64,000 nt of DNA from Andeanibacterium sp035497315 (lineage in GTDB: Bacteria > Pseudomonadota > Alphaproteobacteria > Sphingomonadales > Sphingomonadaceae). Under the pieces are notes generated by a model. That model saw only the letters and a list, made by a program, of their open reading frames with translations, searched no databases and had not been told where the DNA came from. Within the stretch, counting starts at the first letter, position 1. Every line of letters begins with the position of its first letter. Shown here in pieces: positions 50,542-59,208 of the stretch. The stretch is taken from positions 1-64,000 of the forward strand of contig DATJDU010000002.1 of assembly GCA_035497315.1 (NCBI GenBank), written 5' to 3'. The translations under genes and the position numbers were made by a program.

Positions 50542-52344
50542 ATGGCACGTGCACCCCGGAACCGGCCCGATGTAGAACCCGCAAAATCGCTAGGCCCGCT
50601 GGGTATGATCTGGCAGGCGGCGATGCGCTATCCAGCGCAGGTTGCGCTTTCGCTGATCGCATTGACGGTAACGGCTGCCGCCACTCTGGCGATTCCCGCC
50701 GGCTTCCGCCTGATTATCGATCGGGGCTTTGCCGAAGGCGGCAATCCGGCCGATATCGCGCGCTGGTTCCGCTATCTGTTCATGATCGTGGCCGTGCTGG
50801 CCATCGGCACGGGCTGCCGGTTCTATTTCGTGAGCTGGCTGGGCGAGCGGGTGATTGCCGATATCCGCAAGGCGGTGCAGGCCAATCTCCTGCGCCTGTC
50901 GCCGGGCTTCTTCGAAGAGAACAGCCCCAAGGAAATCTCCTCGCGCATGACGGCGGACACCGCCCAGATCGAACAGGTGGTGGGCACTACCGTTTCGGTT
51001 GCCTTGCGCAATCTCATCACTGTTCTGGGCGGGGTGGGATACCTCTTTTATCTCGCACCGCAGCTCACCCTGATGCTGGTGGTGGCGGTGCCGATTGTGG
51101 TGCTGCCGATCGTGTGGTTCGGCCGCCGCCTGCGCAAGATTTCGCGCGAAAGCCAGGACCGGGTGGCCGATGTCGGCGCCATGACCACCGAAGTGCTGGG
51201 CGCGATGAAGATCGTGCAGGGCTTCAATCAGGAAGGGCGCGAGGCCAGCCGCTTCGCCGCGATTGTGGAGCGGACTTTCGACACGGCCCGCCACCGCATC
51301 CTGCTGCGTTCGATCATGACGTCCATCGTTATCCTGTTCATCTTCGGATCGATCACCATGCTGATGTGGCGCGGCGCGATCCAGGTGGCGGAAGGCATAT
51401 TGAGCGGCGGCACTATCGCCGCCTTCGTGCTGACCGGCGCGCTGGTGGCCGGCGCCTTCGGTTCGCTGACGGAAGTCTATGGCGATCTGCTGCGCGGCGC
51501 CGGTGCGGCGAGCCGCCTCAACGAGCTGCTGAAGGAAAAGCCTGCCATCGCCCCGCCCGCGCGCCCGCTGGAACTGCCGGTTCCGCCGCGTGGCAGCATG
51601 GCCTTTCAGGGAGTGACCTTCCGCTATCCCACCCGCCCCGAAACGGCAGCGATCATGGATTTCGACCTGACGATCGAGCCGGGCGAAACCGTGGCCATCG
51701 TCGGCCCGTCGGGGGCGGGCAAATCCACCCTGTTCCAGCTGGCAGAGCGATTCTACGATCCGCAGGCAGGCACGATCCGGCTGGACGGCGTGCCGCTGAC
51801 CAGCGTGGACCCGGCCGAAATCCGTCGCCGCATGGCGCTGGTGCCGCAGGAAGGCACTTTGTTTGCCGCCAGCGCGCGCGACAATCTGCGTTATGGCGCA
51901 TGGGATGCGAGCGAGGACTCTATCTGGGAAGCGGCTCGTGCGGCCAATGCGGAGGATTTCCTCAAGGCCCTGCCCCAGGGTCTCGACACCTATCTGGGCG
52001 AAGGCGGCGCGCGCCTTTCCGGCGGTCAGCGTCAGCGCGTGGCGATTGCCCGCGCATTGCTGCGCGATGCGCCGATCCTGCTGCTGGACGAAGCGACCAG
52101 CGCGCTCGATGCGGAGAGCGAACGGCTGGTGCAGCAGGCGCTCGAACGGCTGATGGAACACCGCACCACGCTCGTTATCGCCCACCGTCTCGCCACGGTG
52201 CGCGCGGCGGACCGGATCGTGGTGATGGATGGCGGGCGCATCGTGGAGCAGGGCACCCATGCGGAACTGACCGCGGCGGGTGGGCTCTATGCGCGGCTCG
52301 CCTCGCTCCAGTTCGATAATATCGCCGTCGAAGGGGCAAAATAG
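50542..52344 (+). CDS. ABC exporter, fused permease and ATPase (MsbA/ABCB type)
   Basis: 600-residue half transporter that works as a dimer. Six membrane helices in residues about 25-320 (two in the first 100, others near 150-180 and 260-300). The nucleotide-binding domain follows with Walker A GPSGAGKSTLF, Q-loop MALVPQEGTLFA, signature LSGGQRQRVAIARAL, Walker B ILLLDEATSALD and H-loop VIAHRLATV. Substrate unknown; lipid or drug export are likely for this subfamily. The stop codon lies inside the terminator stem. Confidence 0.95.
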   Translation: MARAPRNRPDVEPAKSLGPLGMIWQAAMRYPAQVALSLIALTVTAAATLAIPAGFRLIIDRGFAEGGNPADIARWFRYLFMIVAVLAIGTGCRFYFVSWLGERVIADIRKAVQANLLRLSPGFFEENSPKEISSRMTADTAQIEQVVGTTVSVALRNLITVLGGVGYLFYLAPQLTLMLVVAVPIVVLPIVWFGRRLRKISRESQDRVADVGAMTTEVLGAMKIVQGFNQEGREASRFAAIVERTFDTARHRILLRSIMTSIVILFIFGSITMLMWRGAIQVAEGILSGGTIAAFVLTGALVAGAFGSLTEVYGDLLRGAGAASRLNELLKEKPAIAPPARPLELPVPPRGSMAFQGVTFRYPTRPETAAIMDFDLTIEPGETVAIVGPSGAGKSTLFQLAERFYDPQAGTIRLDGVPLTSVDPAEIRRRMALVPQEGTLFAASARDNLRYGAWDASEDSIWEAARAANAEDFLKALPQGLDTYLGEGGARLSGGQRQRVAIARALLRDAPILLLDEATSALDAESERLVQQALERLMEHRTTLVIAHRLATVRAADRIVVMDGGRIVEQGTHAELTAAGGLYARLASLQFDNIAVEGAK

Positions 52345-52377
52345 CGCGTGGGAAGGCTTGCCTTCCGCCGCTATTTT
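52338..52377 (+). terminator. Terminator of the ABC exporter gene
   Basis: AAAATAGCG (52338-52346, includes the TAG stop) pairs with CGCTATTTT (52369-52377); the inner GGAAGG pairs with CCTTCC. The T stretch is at the end of the 3' arm. Confidence 0.8.
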
Positions 52378-52506
52378 CGACCAAGTAACATTTGCAACCG
52401 ATCAACGGCGGCGTTTCGCTGCCGGATGCCGCTATGGCATTGTCCATGTTCCTCTTGCGGAGCCTTGCTTGCCTGCGCCGGGTTCCGAACCATTGAAGGG
52501 TTTTCG

Positions 52507-54693
52507 ATGATCCGTCCCCTGATCCGTTCCACGATCCTTGCCGGTGCCTCGGCCGTGGCGCTTGCCGTTTCCGTCCCCGCTCTTGCCGCACCTGCCCTTG
52601 CCGGCCCCGCGCTCGAGATGCTCGATCATGGAGTGGAGGCCGCGCCGTCCGCTGAAGGCGCCGCCGCGCCGGAAATGAGCTTCGGCAGCTGGGGCTTCGA
52701 TCCGGCCACGCTCGACCCTGCGGTGAAGCCGGGGGACGATTTCTTCGGCTACGTCAACGGCAAGTGGGTGCGCGATAATCCGATTCCGCCGGAATATACC
52801 CGTTATGGCGCGTTCAACTATCTCGACGAAAAGTCGAAGGCCGATGTGCAGGCGCTGATCGACGAACTGGTCTCGAAGAAGCAGCAGCCCGGCTCGGGCG
52901 AGCAGCGCATCGTCGATGCCTATAAGGCCTATCTCGATACTGCCGCGATCGACGCCAAGGGCCTCGCGCCCGCATCGCCCTATCTTACGCAGATTTTCCA
53001 GGCGAAGGACCTTACCGAGCTGAACGGGCTGTTCGCCCAGCCGGGCTATCCGGGGCTGGTGGGCGCGGGCATCGCGATCGATGACAAGGACCCGGACGCC
53101 TATATCCCCTCCATGGGCTTTTCCGGCATGGGTCTGCCGGATCGCGACATGTATCTGGTGGATAGCGAGCAGAACCGCGAGGTGCAGGCCCAGTACAAGG
53201 AATTCCTGACCTTCATGCTGGGCAAGGCCGGCTATGCCGATCCGAAGGCGGCGGCGGAATCGGTCTATGCCTTCGAACATAAGGTGGCCGAAATCGAATG
53301 GGCGCGCACGGCCATGCGCAACAGCGACATCACCTATCACAAGCTGAGCCGCGCCGAGCTGGAGGCGCTGGCCCCCAACTATCCTCTGGCCACCCTGCTC
53401 GACGCTTCGGGCCTCGGCAAGGTGGAGTATTTCCTTGCACCGCAGATTCCGCCCTCCAGGGAGGAGGCCGAGAAGCTGGGGCTGACGCAGGATCAGCTGG
53501 CCGAGATCGGCGGCGGCCTGCCCGCGATGATGAAGCTGCTCACCGAAACGCCGCTGCCTACGCTCAAGGCCTTCATGGCGGCGCGCTTCCTTTCGGCCCA
53601 TGCCGACGTGCTGCCCAGCGAGATCGACCAGGCCAATTTCGATTTCTACGGCAAGGTGCTGAACGGTGCGCAGGAACAGCGCCCGCGCTGGAAACGCGCG
53701 ATCGAGGCGACTGAAGCCCAGCTGGGCGAAGTGCTGGGCAAGGCCTATGCCGAGCGTTACTTCCCCGCTGCCAGCAAGACCGCGATGCAGGATCTGGTGG
53801 CCAATCTGCGCAAGGCGCTGGGCCAGAGCCTGGAAGAAAACGACTGGATGAGCGCCGAAACCAAGGTGCAGGCCGAAGCGAAGCTGGCAAGCTTCTTCCC
53901 CAAGATCGGCTATCCCGACAAGTTCGAGACCTATCAGGGGCTGGAAATCAGCCCGGCGGACCCGCTGGGCAACGAGATCGCGACGATCGGCTGGCAGTGG
54001 AAGAAGGACCTCTCCCGCCTGGGCACTCCGCCCGATCGCGCCGAATGGTTCATGCTGCCGCAGACGGTGAACGCCTATTACAACCCTTCCTTCAACGAGA
54101 TCGTGTTCCCGGCCGCGATCCTGCAGCAGCCCTTCTTCGGGGCGAAGGCGGACATGGCCGTGAATTACGGTGCCATCGGCGGGGTGATCGGCCACGAAAT
54201 GGGCCATGGCTTCGACGATCAGGGATCGAAATACGATGCCAAGGGCCGCCTGGACGATTGGTGGACCGATGCGGACCGCAAGGCCTTCGACGCCAAGGGC
54301 GACAAGCTGGCCAGCCAGTATGACAAGTTCTGCCCGCTCGACGATGGCAAGACCTGCGTCAACGGCCGCCTGACCCTGGGCGAGAATATCGGCGATCTTT
54401 CCGGCCTCAGCCTCGCCTATCGCGCCTACAAGATGGCGCTGGGCGGCAAGGAGGACAAGGTGATCGACGGGCTGACCGGCGACCAGCGGTTCTTCCTGTC
54501 CTGGGCGCAGGCCTGGCGCAGCGCCATCCGTTCGGAACGGTTGCGCCAGCAGATGCTCACCGATCCGCACTCTCCGGCGGAATTCCGGGTGAACGGCCCG
54601 CTGCCCAATGTTGATGCCTGGTACAAGGCCTTCGACGTGAAGCCGGGCGACAAGCTCTATCTGCCGCCGGAAGAACGCGTCCATATCTGGTAA
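52507..54693 (+). CDS. M13-family zinc metallopeptidase (neprilysin/PepO-like), secreted
   Basis: 728 residues from the ATG at 52507, after GAAGGG. Signal peptide of about 28 residues (ILAGASAVALAVSVPALA). N-terminal M13 domain begins WGFDPATLDPAVKPGDDFFGYVNGKWVRDNPIP. The catalytic domain has VNAYYNPSFNEIVFPAAIL, the zinc motif in GVIGHEMGHGFDDQGSKYD (HExxH), and the third-ligand segment LGENIGDLSGLSLAY. C-terminal HSPAEFRVNGPLPN is conserved. It degrades peptides in the periplasm. Confidence 0.96.
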   Translation: MIRPLIRSTILAGASAVALAVSVPALAAPALAGPALEMLDHGVEAAPSAEGAAAPEMSFGSWGFDPATLDPAVKPGDDFFGYVNGKWVRDNPIPPEYTRYGAFNYLDEKSKADVQALIDELVSKKQQPGSGEQRIVDAYKAYLDTAAIDAKGLAPASPYLTQIFQAKDLTELNGLFAQPGYPGLVGAGIAIDDKDPDAYIPSMGFSGMGLPDRDMYLVDSEQNREVQAQYKEFLTFMLGKAGYADPKAAAESVYAFEHKVAEIEWARTAMRNSDITYHKLSRAELEALAPNYPLATLLDASGLGKVEYFLAPQIPPSREEAEKLGLTQDQLAEIGGGLPAMMKLLTETPLPTLKAFMAARFLSAHADVLPSEIDQANFDFYGKVLNGAQEQRPRWKRAIEATEAQLGEVLGKAYAERYFPAASKTAMQDLVANLRKALGQSLEENDWMSAETKVQAEAKLASFFPKIGYPDKFETYQGLEISPADPLGNEIATIGWQWKKDLSRLGTPPDRAEWFMLPQTVNAYYNPSFNEIVFPAAILQQPFFGAKADMAVNYGAIGGVIGHEMGHGFDDQGSKYDAKGRLDDWWTDADRKAFDAKGDKLASQYDKFCPLDDGKTCVNGRLTLGENIGDLSGLSLAYRAYKMALGGKEDKVIDGLTGDQRFFLSWAQAWRSAIRSERLRQQMLTDPHSPAEFRVNGPLPNVDAWYKAFDVKPGDKLYLPPEERVHIW

Positions 54694-54701
54694 AAAGGCA
54701 T

Positions 54702-54740
54702 CGGTTGGTCGGGCCACGCTTGACTTGGCCCGACCAACCG
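54702..54740. other. Perfect 15-bp inverted repeat between the M13 peptidase gene and uppP
   Basis: CGGTTGGTCGGGCCA (54702-54716) and TGGCCCGACCAACCG (54726-54740) with a nine-base loop, 6 bp after the peptidase stop and 16 bp before the uppP ATG. There is no T run, so this is not a textbook terminator; a processing or pausing site, or an operator, are possible. Confidence 0.6.
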
Positions 54741-54756
54741 CCATCACCGCGAACCC

Positions 54757-55569
54757 ATGGACCTGACGCTCACCGCTATCCTCCTCGGCATTGTCGAGGG
54801 CCTGACCGAATTCGTGCCGGTGTCCTCCACCGGGCACCTGATCCTCGCCACCGAACTGTTCGGCTATGATGCGCACCAATGGGCGATGTTCAATGTCGTG
54901 ATCCAGCTGGGCGCGATCCTGGCGGTGGTGGTGCAGTACTGGCGCACCTTCTGGAGCGCGGGCATCGGGATGCTGCGGCTGGAGCGGGGCAGCCTGCTGT
55001 TCGTGCGCAATCTGCTGGCCGCCTTCCTGCCCTCGGCCGTGCTCGGCCTGGCGCTGAAGGATTATATCGATGTGCTGCTGGGCAGCCCCTCGGTGGTGGC
55101 CTGGGCGCTGATTGTGGGGGGCATCGCGATCCTGGCGATCGAGAAGAACGCCCACCCCGGCCCCGAAGAGGGTGTTGCCGCCCTGCCGCTGAAGACGGCA
55201 TTCGGCGTTGGCCTGGCGCAATGCCTGGCAATGGTGCCGGGCGTCAGCCGCTCGGGCGCCACGATCATGGGCGCGCTTGCCATGGGCGTCGGCCGCAAGA
55301 CGGCGGCGGAATTGTCGTTCTTCCTCGCCGTGCCGACCATGATCGGCGCTTCCACGCTGGAGATCGCGGGCGGGCATGAGGAAATGAGCGCGGGCGCCGC
55401 GACCGTGGGCTGGGGCGAGATCGCGATCGGCTTCGGGGTGAGCTTCGTGGTCGCGCTGGTCGTGATCCGGGCCTTCATAGCCTATGTCAGCCGCCATGGC
55501 TTCTCGCCCTTCGCCTGGTATCGCATCGCGCTGGGCGTAGTGGCGCTGGCCTGGCTGACTTTGCGCTGA
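54757..55569 (+). CDS. uppP: Undecaprenyl-diphosphatase
   Basis: Inner-membrane phosphatase (BacA type) that recycles the lipid carrier of cell-wall synthesis. 270 residues, eight helices. Active-site boxes GIVEGLTEFVPVSSTGHLIL (first E and STGH) and VPGVSRSGATIMGAL. It gives basal bacitracin tolerance in other bacteria. The M13 gene precedes it and ppk2 follows 48 bp later. Confidence 0.97.
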   Translation: MDLTLTAILLGIVEGLTEFVPVSSTGHLILATELFGYDAHQWAMFNVVIQLGAILAVVVQYWRTFWSAGIGMLRLERGSLLFVRNLLAAFLPSAVLGLALKDYIDVLLGSPSVVAWALIVGGIAILAIEKNAHPGPEEGVAALPLKTAFGVGLAQCLAMVPGVSRSGATIMGALAMGVGRKTAAELSFFLAVPTMIGASTLEIAGGHEEMSAGAATVGWGEIAIGFGVSFVVALVVIRAFIAYVSRHGFSPFAWYRIALGVVALAWLTLR

Positions 55570-55617
55570 GTGAGATCGTGGGCTGACAGGCCTGCCGTTT
55601 CAGGGCAGTCTGCGCCG

Positions 55618-56394
55618 ATGGAAAAGCTAAAAGGCAAGGAATACGAGAAGCTGCTGGAGCCGCTCCAGCTTGGTCTGCTGTCCATGGCGGAATGGGCCAA
55701 GGGAACCGGCGCGCGGGTGCTGGTGCTGTTCGAGGGGCGCGACACTTCGGGCAAGAGTGGCGTGATCAACGCCATCCGCGCCCCGCTCAACCCCCGCCAG
55801 TGCCGCACAGTGGCGTTGGCCAAGCCGAGCGAGCGCGAGGCCGGGCAGTGGTATTTCCAGCGCTATGTGGAACAACTTCCCAGCGCAGGCGAAATCGTGC
55901 TGTTCGACCGCAGCTGGTACAATCGCGCCGGGGTGGAAAGCGTCATGGGTTATGCCAGCGACGAGCAGGTGGCCGCCTTCCTCGCGCAGGTGCCCGTGTT
56001 CGAAAAGCAGCTGGTCGACGATGGGCTGTTCCTGTTCAAATATTGGCTGACCACCGATCAGGCCGAGCAGGAAAGGCGGTTGGCGGAGCGTTTTGTCGAT
56101 CCGCTCAAGCGCTGGAAGCTTTCCCCCATCGATCTTGCTGCACGCGAGCGTTACGTGGCCTATACGGTCGCGCGGGAGGCGATGCTGAAGGCCAGCCACA
56201 AGGAACATGCCCCCTGGACGCTGGTCGATTTCAACGATCAGAAACGCGGACGGCTGACCGTGATTCGCAATCTGCTGGACCGGCTGCCCGATGTTGCCGT
56301 GCCGACACCGGATTTCGAATTCGAGCCGCTGGATTACGAACCGGCGGAGGAATATTACAGCGTGGTCAGGCCGATCCCGCCCTACAGGGGATAG
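55618..56394 (+). CDS. ppk2: Polyphosphate kinase 2 family
   Basis: 258 residues from the ATG at 55618. Soluble P-loop enzyme that moves phosphate between polyphosphate and nucleotides. Walker A reads FEGRDTSGKSGVI where most PPK2 read GRDAAGKGG; Walker B and lid contain LFDRSWYNRAGVESVMGY and KRWKLSPIDLAARERY. KEHAPWTLVDFNDQKRGRL is also typical of class I. The stop TAG overlaps by two bases the left end of a 19-bp inverted repeat. The UppP partner upstream frees phosphate in the periplasm; no direct link is shown. Confidence 0.9.
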   Translation: MEKLKGKEYEKLLEPLQLGLLSMAEWAKGTGARVLVLFEGRDTSGKSGVINAIRAPLNPRQCRTVALAKPSEREAGQWYFQRYVEQLPSAGEIVLFDRSWYNRAGVESVMGYASDEQVAAFLAQVPVFEKQLVDDGLFLFKYWLTTDQAEQERRLAERFVDPLKRWKLSPIDLAARERYVAYTVAREAMLKASHKEHAPWTLVDFNDQKRGRLTVIRNLLDRLPDVAVPTPDFEFEPLDYEPAEEYYSVVRPIPPYRG

Positions 56395-56537
56395 GCTGTA
56401 TCGACATTCAGCCCATGCCGGCCTGCAAATGGCGGTTCTCCGCGCTTCCGGTGCTCACGCACCATAAGTGCGCTGCGCTCCGGGTCACGGAAAACCATCA
56501 TTTTCGGCTCGACCTGAACTGAATGTCGATACAGCCT
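56393..56537. repeat. 145-bp element bounded by 19-bp perfect inverted repeats
   Basis: AGGCTGTATCGACATTCAG (56393-56411) and its exact inverse CTGAATGTCGATACAGCCT (56519-56537). The 107 bp between hold a GC-rich inner part with a semi-palindromic motif (CTTCCGGTGCTCACGCAC ... GTGCGCTGCGCTCCGG). There is no open frame of note. The layout is that of a MITE-like or REP-like intergenic mobile repeat; I have not seen a matching transposase. The left arm begins in the ppk2 stop codon. Confidence 0.85.
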
Positions 56538-56552
56538 CGGCTCTGCTTCGGC

Positions 56553-57410
56553 TCAGCCCTGGCAGGCGGCCTCGGCCTTCATCACCTGCCGTCCATCCGC
56601 CGCGAAGGCGCCCAGTTCCAGCGCATTGCGCGGGCCCCTCAGCGCCAGCACCAGTTCTTCATCCGCAATCGCGGGGCTGGTGCCGCGAAAGGCGAAGCGG
56701 GACAGGCGGTTCTCCCCGCAGATCCGCGCGGCAAGGCGCAGTAGCAGGGTAGCGGTCAGCGGACCATGGACCACGGGGCCGCGATAATTTTCTACCTCGC
56801 GCACATAATCGGCATCGTAATGGATGCGGTGCGTGTTGAAGGTGAGCGCTGAATAGCGGAACAGCAAAGGCAGGCTGGGCACGATCCGTTCTACCGATTC
56901 CCACTCGCTCGCGTCGAACCGCGTTTCGCCCAGCGGGGGCGGAGCGGGCGGCGTGTTCGGCGGGGGCATGTCGCGATAGGCCAGCGTCTGAATCTCGCTC
57001 ACGGCCAATACGCTGTCGGCCCGGGTTTCGTGGATCAGGGTGACGAAAGTCAGCTTGCCGCTTTTGCCCTGCTTCTCCTCGATCGACGCGATCCGGCTGA
57101 TACGCTCGATCCGGGCACCGATCGCGATGGGGGATTCGAAGCTCAGCTCGCTGCCTGCCCACATGCGTCGGGGTGCGGAAAAGGGGCGCATGAAGCTGCC
57201 CGGGGCACCATCGGGCTGCGGGTGCCCATCGGGGCCCAGCCGCGCGGTGGGGGTTTCGGGCACGCACAGGCACCAGTGAATGCCCTGCGGCATGGCCCCT
57301 TCCTCACGCGGGGTGAGGTTGAGCGTTGCCAGCCAGCGATGCGCGAGGGGCACGCCCAACCGGTCAAGCTGCCGTTCTTCACGGCCGATCCAGTCATTCG
57401 TGCCGGACAT
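56553..57410 (-). CDS. MaoC/HTD2-like hydratase-dehydratase (FAS1-like dehydratase domain)
   Basis: 285 residues, double hot-dog fold. N-terminal half (about 10-150) with LAHRWLATLNL, RMWAGSELSFESPIAIGARIER and LTFVTLIHETRADSVLAVSEIQTLAYRD; the C-terminal half (about 165-280) has LLFRYSALTFNTHRIHYDADYVREVENYRGPVVHGPLTATLLL, whose NTHRIHYD and VVHGPL are the hydratase motif of the fungal HTD2 / mesaconyl-C4-CoA hydratase family. Substrate is probably a CoA thioester. It is 3 bp after the small lipoprotein gene upstream, an apparent operon. Confidence 0.85.
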   Translation of the reverse strand: MSGTNDWIGREERQLDRLGVPLAHRWLATLNLTPREEGAMPQGIHWCLCVPETPTARLGPDGHPQPDGAPGSFMRPFSAPRRMWAGSELSFESPIAIGARIERISRIASIEEKQGKSGKLTFVTLIHETRADSVLAVSEIQTLAYRDMPPPNTPPAPPPLGETRFDASEWESVERIVPSLPLLFRYSALTFNTHRIHYDADYVREVENYRGPVVHGPLTATLLLRLAARICGENRLSRFAFRGTSPAIADEELVLALRGPRNALELGAFAADGRQVMKAEAACQG

Positions 57411-57413
57411 CGG

Positions 57414-57647
57414 CTATTCGGTCCCGTTCGATACAGGAGATTGCGTGGCGGCCGGCGCTGCGGATGGCGTGGCCTGATCCGCCAGCGCTTCGGGCGGCAG
57501 GCGGCGCTGCTCGATCATTTCGGCCGCTTCGTCCAGCGCGCGGGCTTCGGCCACGGTGACGCCGCCGGGGCCGGGATCGGTGTCATTGGGGCCGCAGCCT
57601 GCCAGCAGCAGGACAGGGGCGATCGGCAGGAAGGCAAATGCACGCAT
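57414..57647 (-). CDS. Small lipoprotein, unknown function
   Basis: 77 residues. Signal MRAFAFLPIAPVLLLAGC with lipobox LLAGC. The mature part is acidic with a helical EARALDEAAEMIEQRRLPPEALADQ and an unstructured Ala/Pro/Ser tail. No known domain. The stop is 3 bp before the dehydratase-like gene, so it is its likely operon partner. Confidence 0.65.
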   Translation of the reverse strand: MRAFAFLPIAPVLLLAGCGPNDTDPGPGGVTVAEARALDEAAEMIEQRRLPPEALADQATPSAAPAATQSPVSNGTE

Positions 57648-57756
57648 GGGCCGATCATAGTGTATTATGGGTAAAGAGAAAGCGGGCGCGAACCCTTACG
57701 TTCACGCCCGCATTTCCTGTTACCCGTTCGCCGCAATGCGGCGGTAAAGTCCGGTG

Positions 57757-58059
57757 TCAGTTGCTCGGTGCGCCGGCGGTTTCGTTGGCGGCTGCTTCCA
57801 CATCCGCAACGGCATCGGCGGCGGCATTGCCGGCGGCTTCCGCGGCAGTAGTGGCATCGGCCGCCGGAGCGGCATCCTCACTCGCCTGCGCATCGGCGGC
57901 GGGCAGGGCGCCGGCATCTTCGGCTCCGGTCATCGCTTCGTCGGCAGGCACTTCGACGTCGTCGGCCATCGCTTCAGTGGAGGCATCGTCGGAGCTGCCG
58001 CACCCGGCCAGCGTCAGGGCGACGGCCGATGCGAAGGCGATGTGTGCAATTTTCTTCAT
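57757..58059 (-). CDS. Small Ala/Asp/Glu-rich lipoprotein, unknown function
   Basis: 100 residues from the ATG at 58059 with GAGGGATTCCC upstream. Signal MKKIAHIAFASAVALTLAGC, lipobox LTLAGC. The rest is nearly all Ala, Asp, Glu, Thr and Val (EDAAPAADATTAAEAAGNAA) and should be disordered or a weak coil, with strong negative charge. No function known; a spacer or surface-coating lipoprotein is possible. Confidence 0.7.
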   Translation of the reverse strand: MKKIAHIAFASAVALTLAGCGSSDDASTEAMADDVEVPADEAMTGAEDAGALPAADAQASEDAAPAADATTAAEAAGNAAADAVADVEAAANETAGAPSN

Positions 58060-58202
58060 GGGAATCCCTCTTCCAATCACGGGAATGGCAGGAGGCGGTA
58101 ATCGGCGCTCCCTGCCAGTAAGCCTAGCCATGGTGCGCCGTGATGCAAATGGCAATTCGTCCTGTTTCCGAGTCAGTCTGGCCCGGCTCCGCGCTGCTGA
58201 AA

Positions 58203-58227
58203 CGCGGTTAGCCGCTCCTTAACCGCG
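58203..58227. promoter_or_regulatory. Dyad CGCGGTTA-N9-TAACCGCG with CtrA-like spacing
   Basis: Perfect 8-bp inverted repeat in the divergent gap between the Ala-rich lipoprotein gene and the beta-helix gene (20 bp before its ATG). It also contains TTAG-N7-TTAA at 58208-58222, close to the CtrA consensus TTAA-N7-TTAA. Reading it as a regulator site is inference. Confidence 0.35.
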
Positions 58228-58247
58228 CTGATGCTAGGGCGCCCGCC

Positions 58248-59204
58248 ATGGAACGCCGCATCCGTATCTCGCTCGCCATCGGTGCCGCAGCCGCATTTGC
58301 GGCCGCATCGGGCCCGGCTCTCTTCGCCCAGGGGCGCAGCGCGCCCTATACGGTGGTGGAGACCGGCAAGACCTATGGCAGCCTGCAACAGGCGGTCGAC
58401 GCCATTGGCGCGGGCAAGGGTTCGATCTCCATCGCATCCGGCCTTCACGCCGATTGTGCAGTGCAGGTGGCAGGCAGTATTTCCTATCTGGCAGCGGAGC
58501 CCGGCAAAGCGGTGCTCGACGGCGTGACCTGCGAAGGCAAGGCGGCATTGGTGCTGCGTGGGCGCGCTGCCACCATTTCCGGGCTGGTGTTCCAGAACCT
58601 GCGGGTGCCCGATGGAAATGGCGCAGGCATCCGGCTGGAGCAGGGCAGCCTCACTATCGCGCAAAGCTGGTTCCGCGACAGCCAGCAGGGCATCCTGACA
58701 GGCGATGCGCAGAACGGGCGCATCGTGATCGACAAGTCCACTTTCACTCGCCTCGGCACCTGCGAAGGGCCGGGCGGCTGCGCCCATTCGATCTATATCG
58801 GCGATTACGGCCAGCTGCGCGTGACCCGCAGCCGCTTCGAACAGGGGCGCGGCGGGCATTATGTGAAGAGCCGCGCGGCGCAGGTGCAGATTGCCTCCTG
58901 CAGTTTCGACGATACGGGCGGGCGCGCCACCAATTACATGATCGACCTGCCGGCCGGTGCCACGGGGCAGATCACCAATAATTGGATCGTCCAGGGGACC
59001 AACAAGGAAAACCGCTCCGCCCTGATCGCCATCGGGGCGGAAGATCTGCGCCACACGGCGGACGGGTTGCAGATTTCGGGCAATGATGCCCGCCTTGCCC
59101 CGGGCGCCCAGCCGACGGTGTTCGTGGCCGACTGGACAGGGCATCGCATTTCCATCGGCCAGAACAAGCTCGGGCCTGGGCTGACGCGCTACGAGCGACG
59201 TTGA
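58248..59204 (+). CDS. Secreted right-handed parallel beta-helix protein
   Basis: 318 residues with a signal peptide (ISLAIGAAAAFAAASGPALFAQ). The body has repeated turns typical of beta-helices, such as ATISGLVFQNLRVPDGNG, GSLTIAQSWFRDSQQGILTGD, GRIVIDKSTFTRL, GQLRVTRSRFEQGRGGHYVKS, AQVQIASCSFDDTGG. Related folds bind or cut polysaccharides, but no active-site pattern of pectate lyases is visible. It faces the small lipoprotein gene across a dyad. Confidence 0.82.
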   Translation: MERRIRISLAIGAAAAFAAASGPALFAQGRSAPYTVVETGKTYGSLQQAVDAIGAGKGSISIASGLHADCAVQVAGSISYLAAEPGKAVLDGVTCEGKAALVLRGRAATISGLVFQNLRVPDGNGAGIRLEQGSLTIAQSWFRDSQQGILTGDAQNGRIVIDKSTFTRLGTCEGPGGCAHSIYIGDYGQLRVTRSRFEQGRGGHYVKSRAAQVQIASCSFDDTGGRATNYMIDLPAGATGQITNNWIVQGTNKENRSALIAIGAEDLRHTADGLQISGNDARLAPGAQPTVFVADWTGHRISIGQNKLGPGLTRYERR

Positions 59205-59208
59205 TTCT

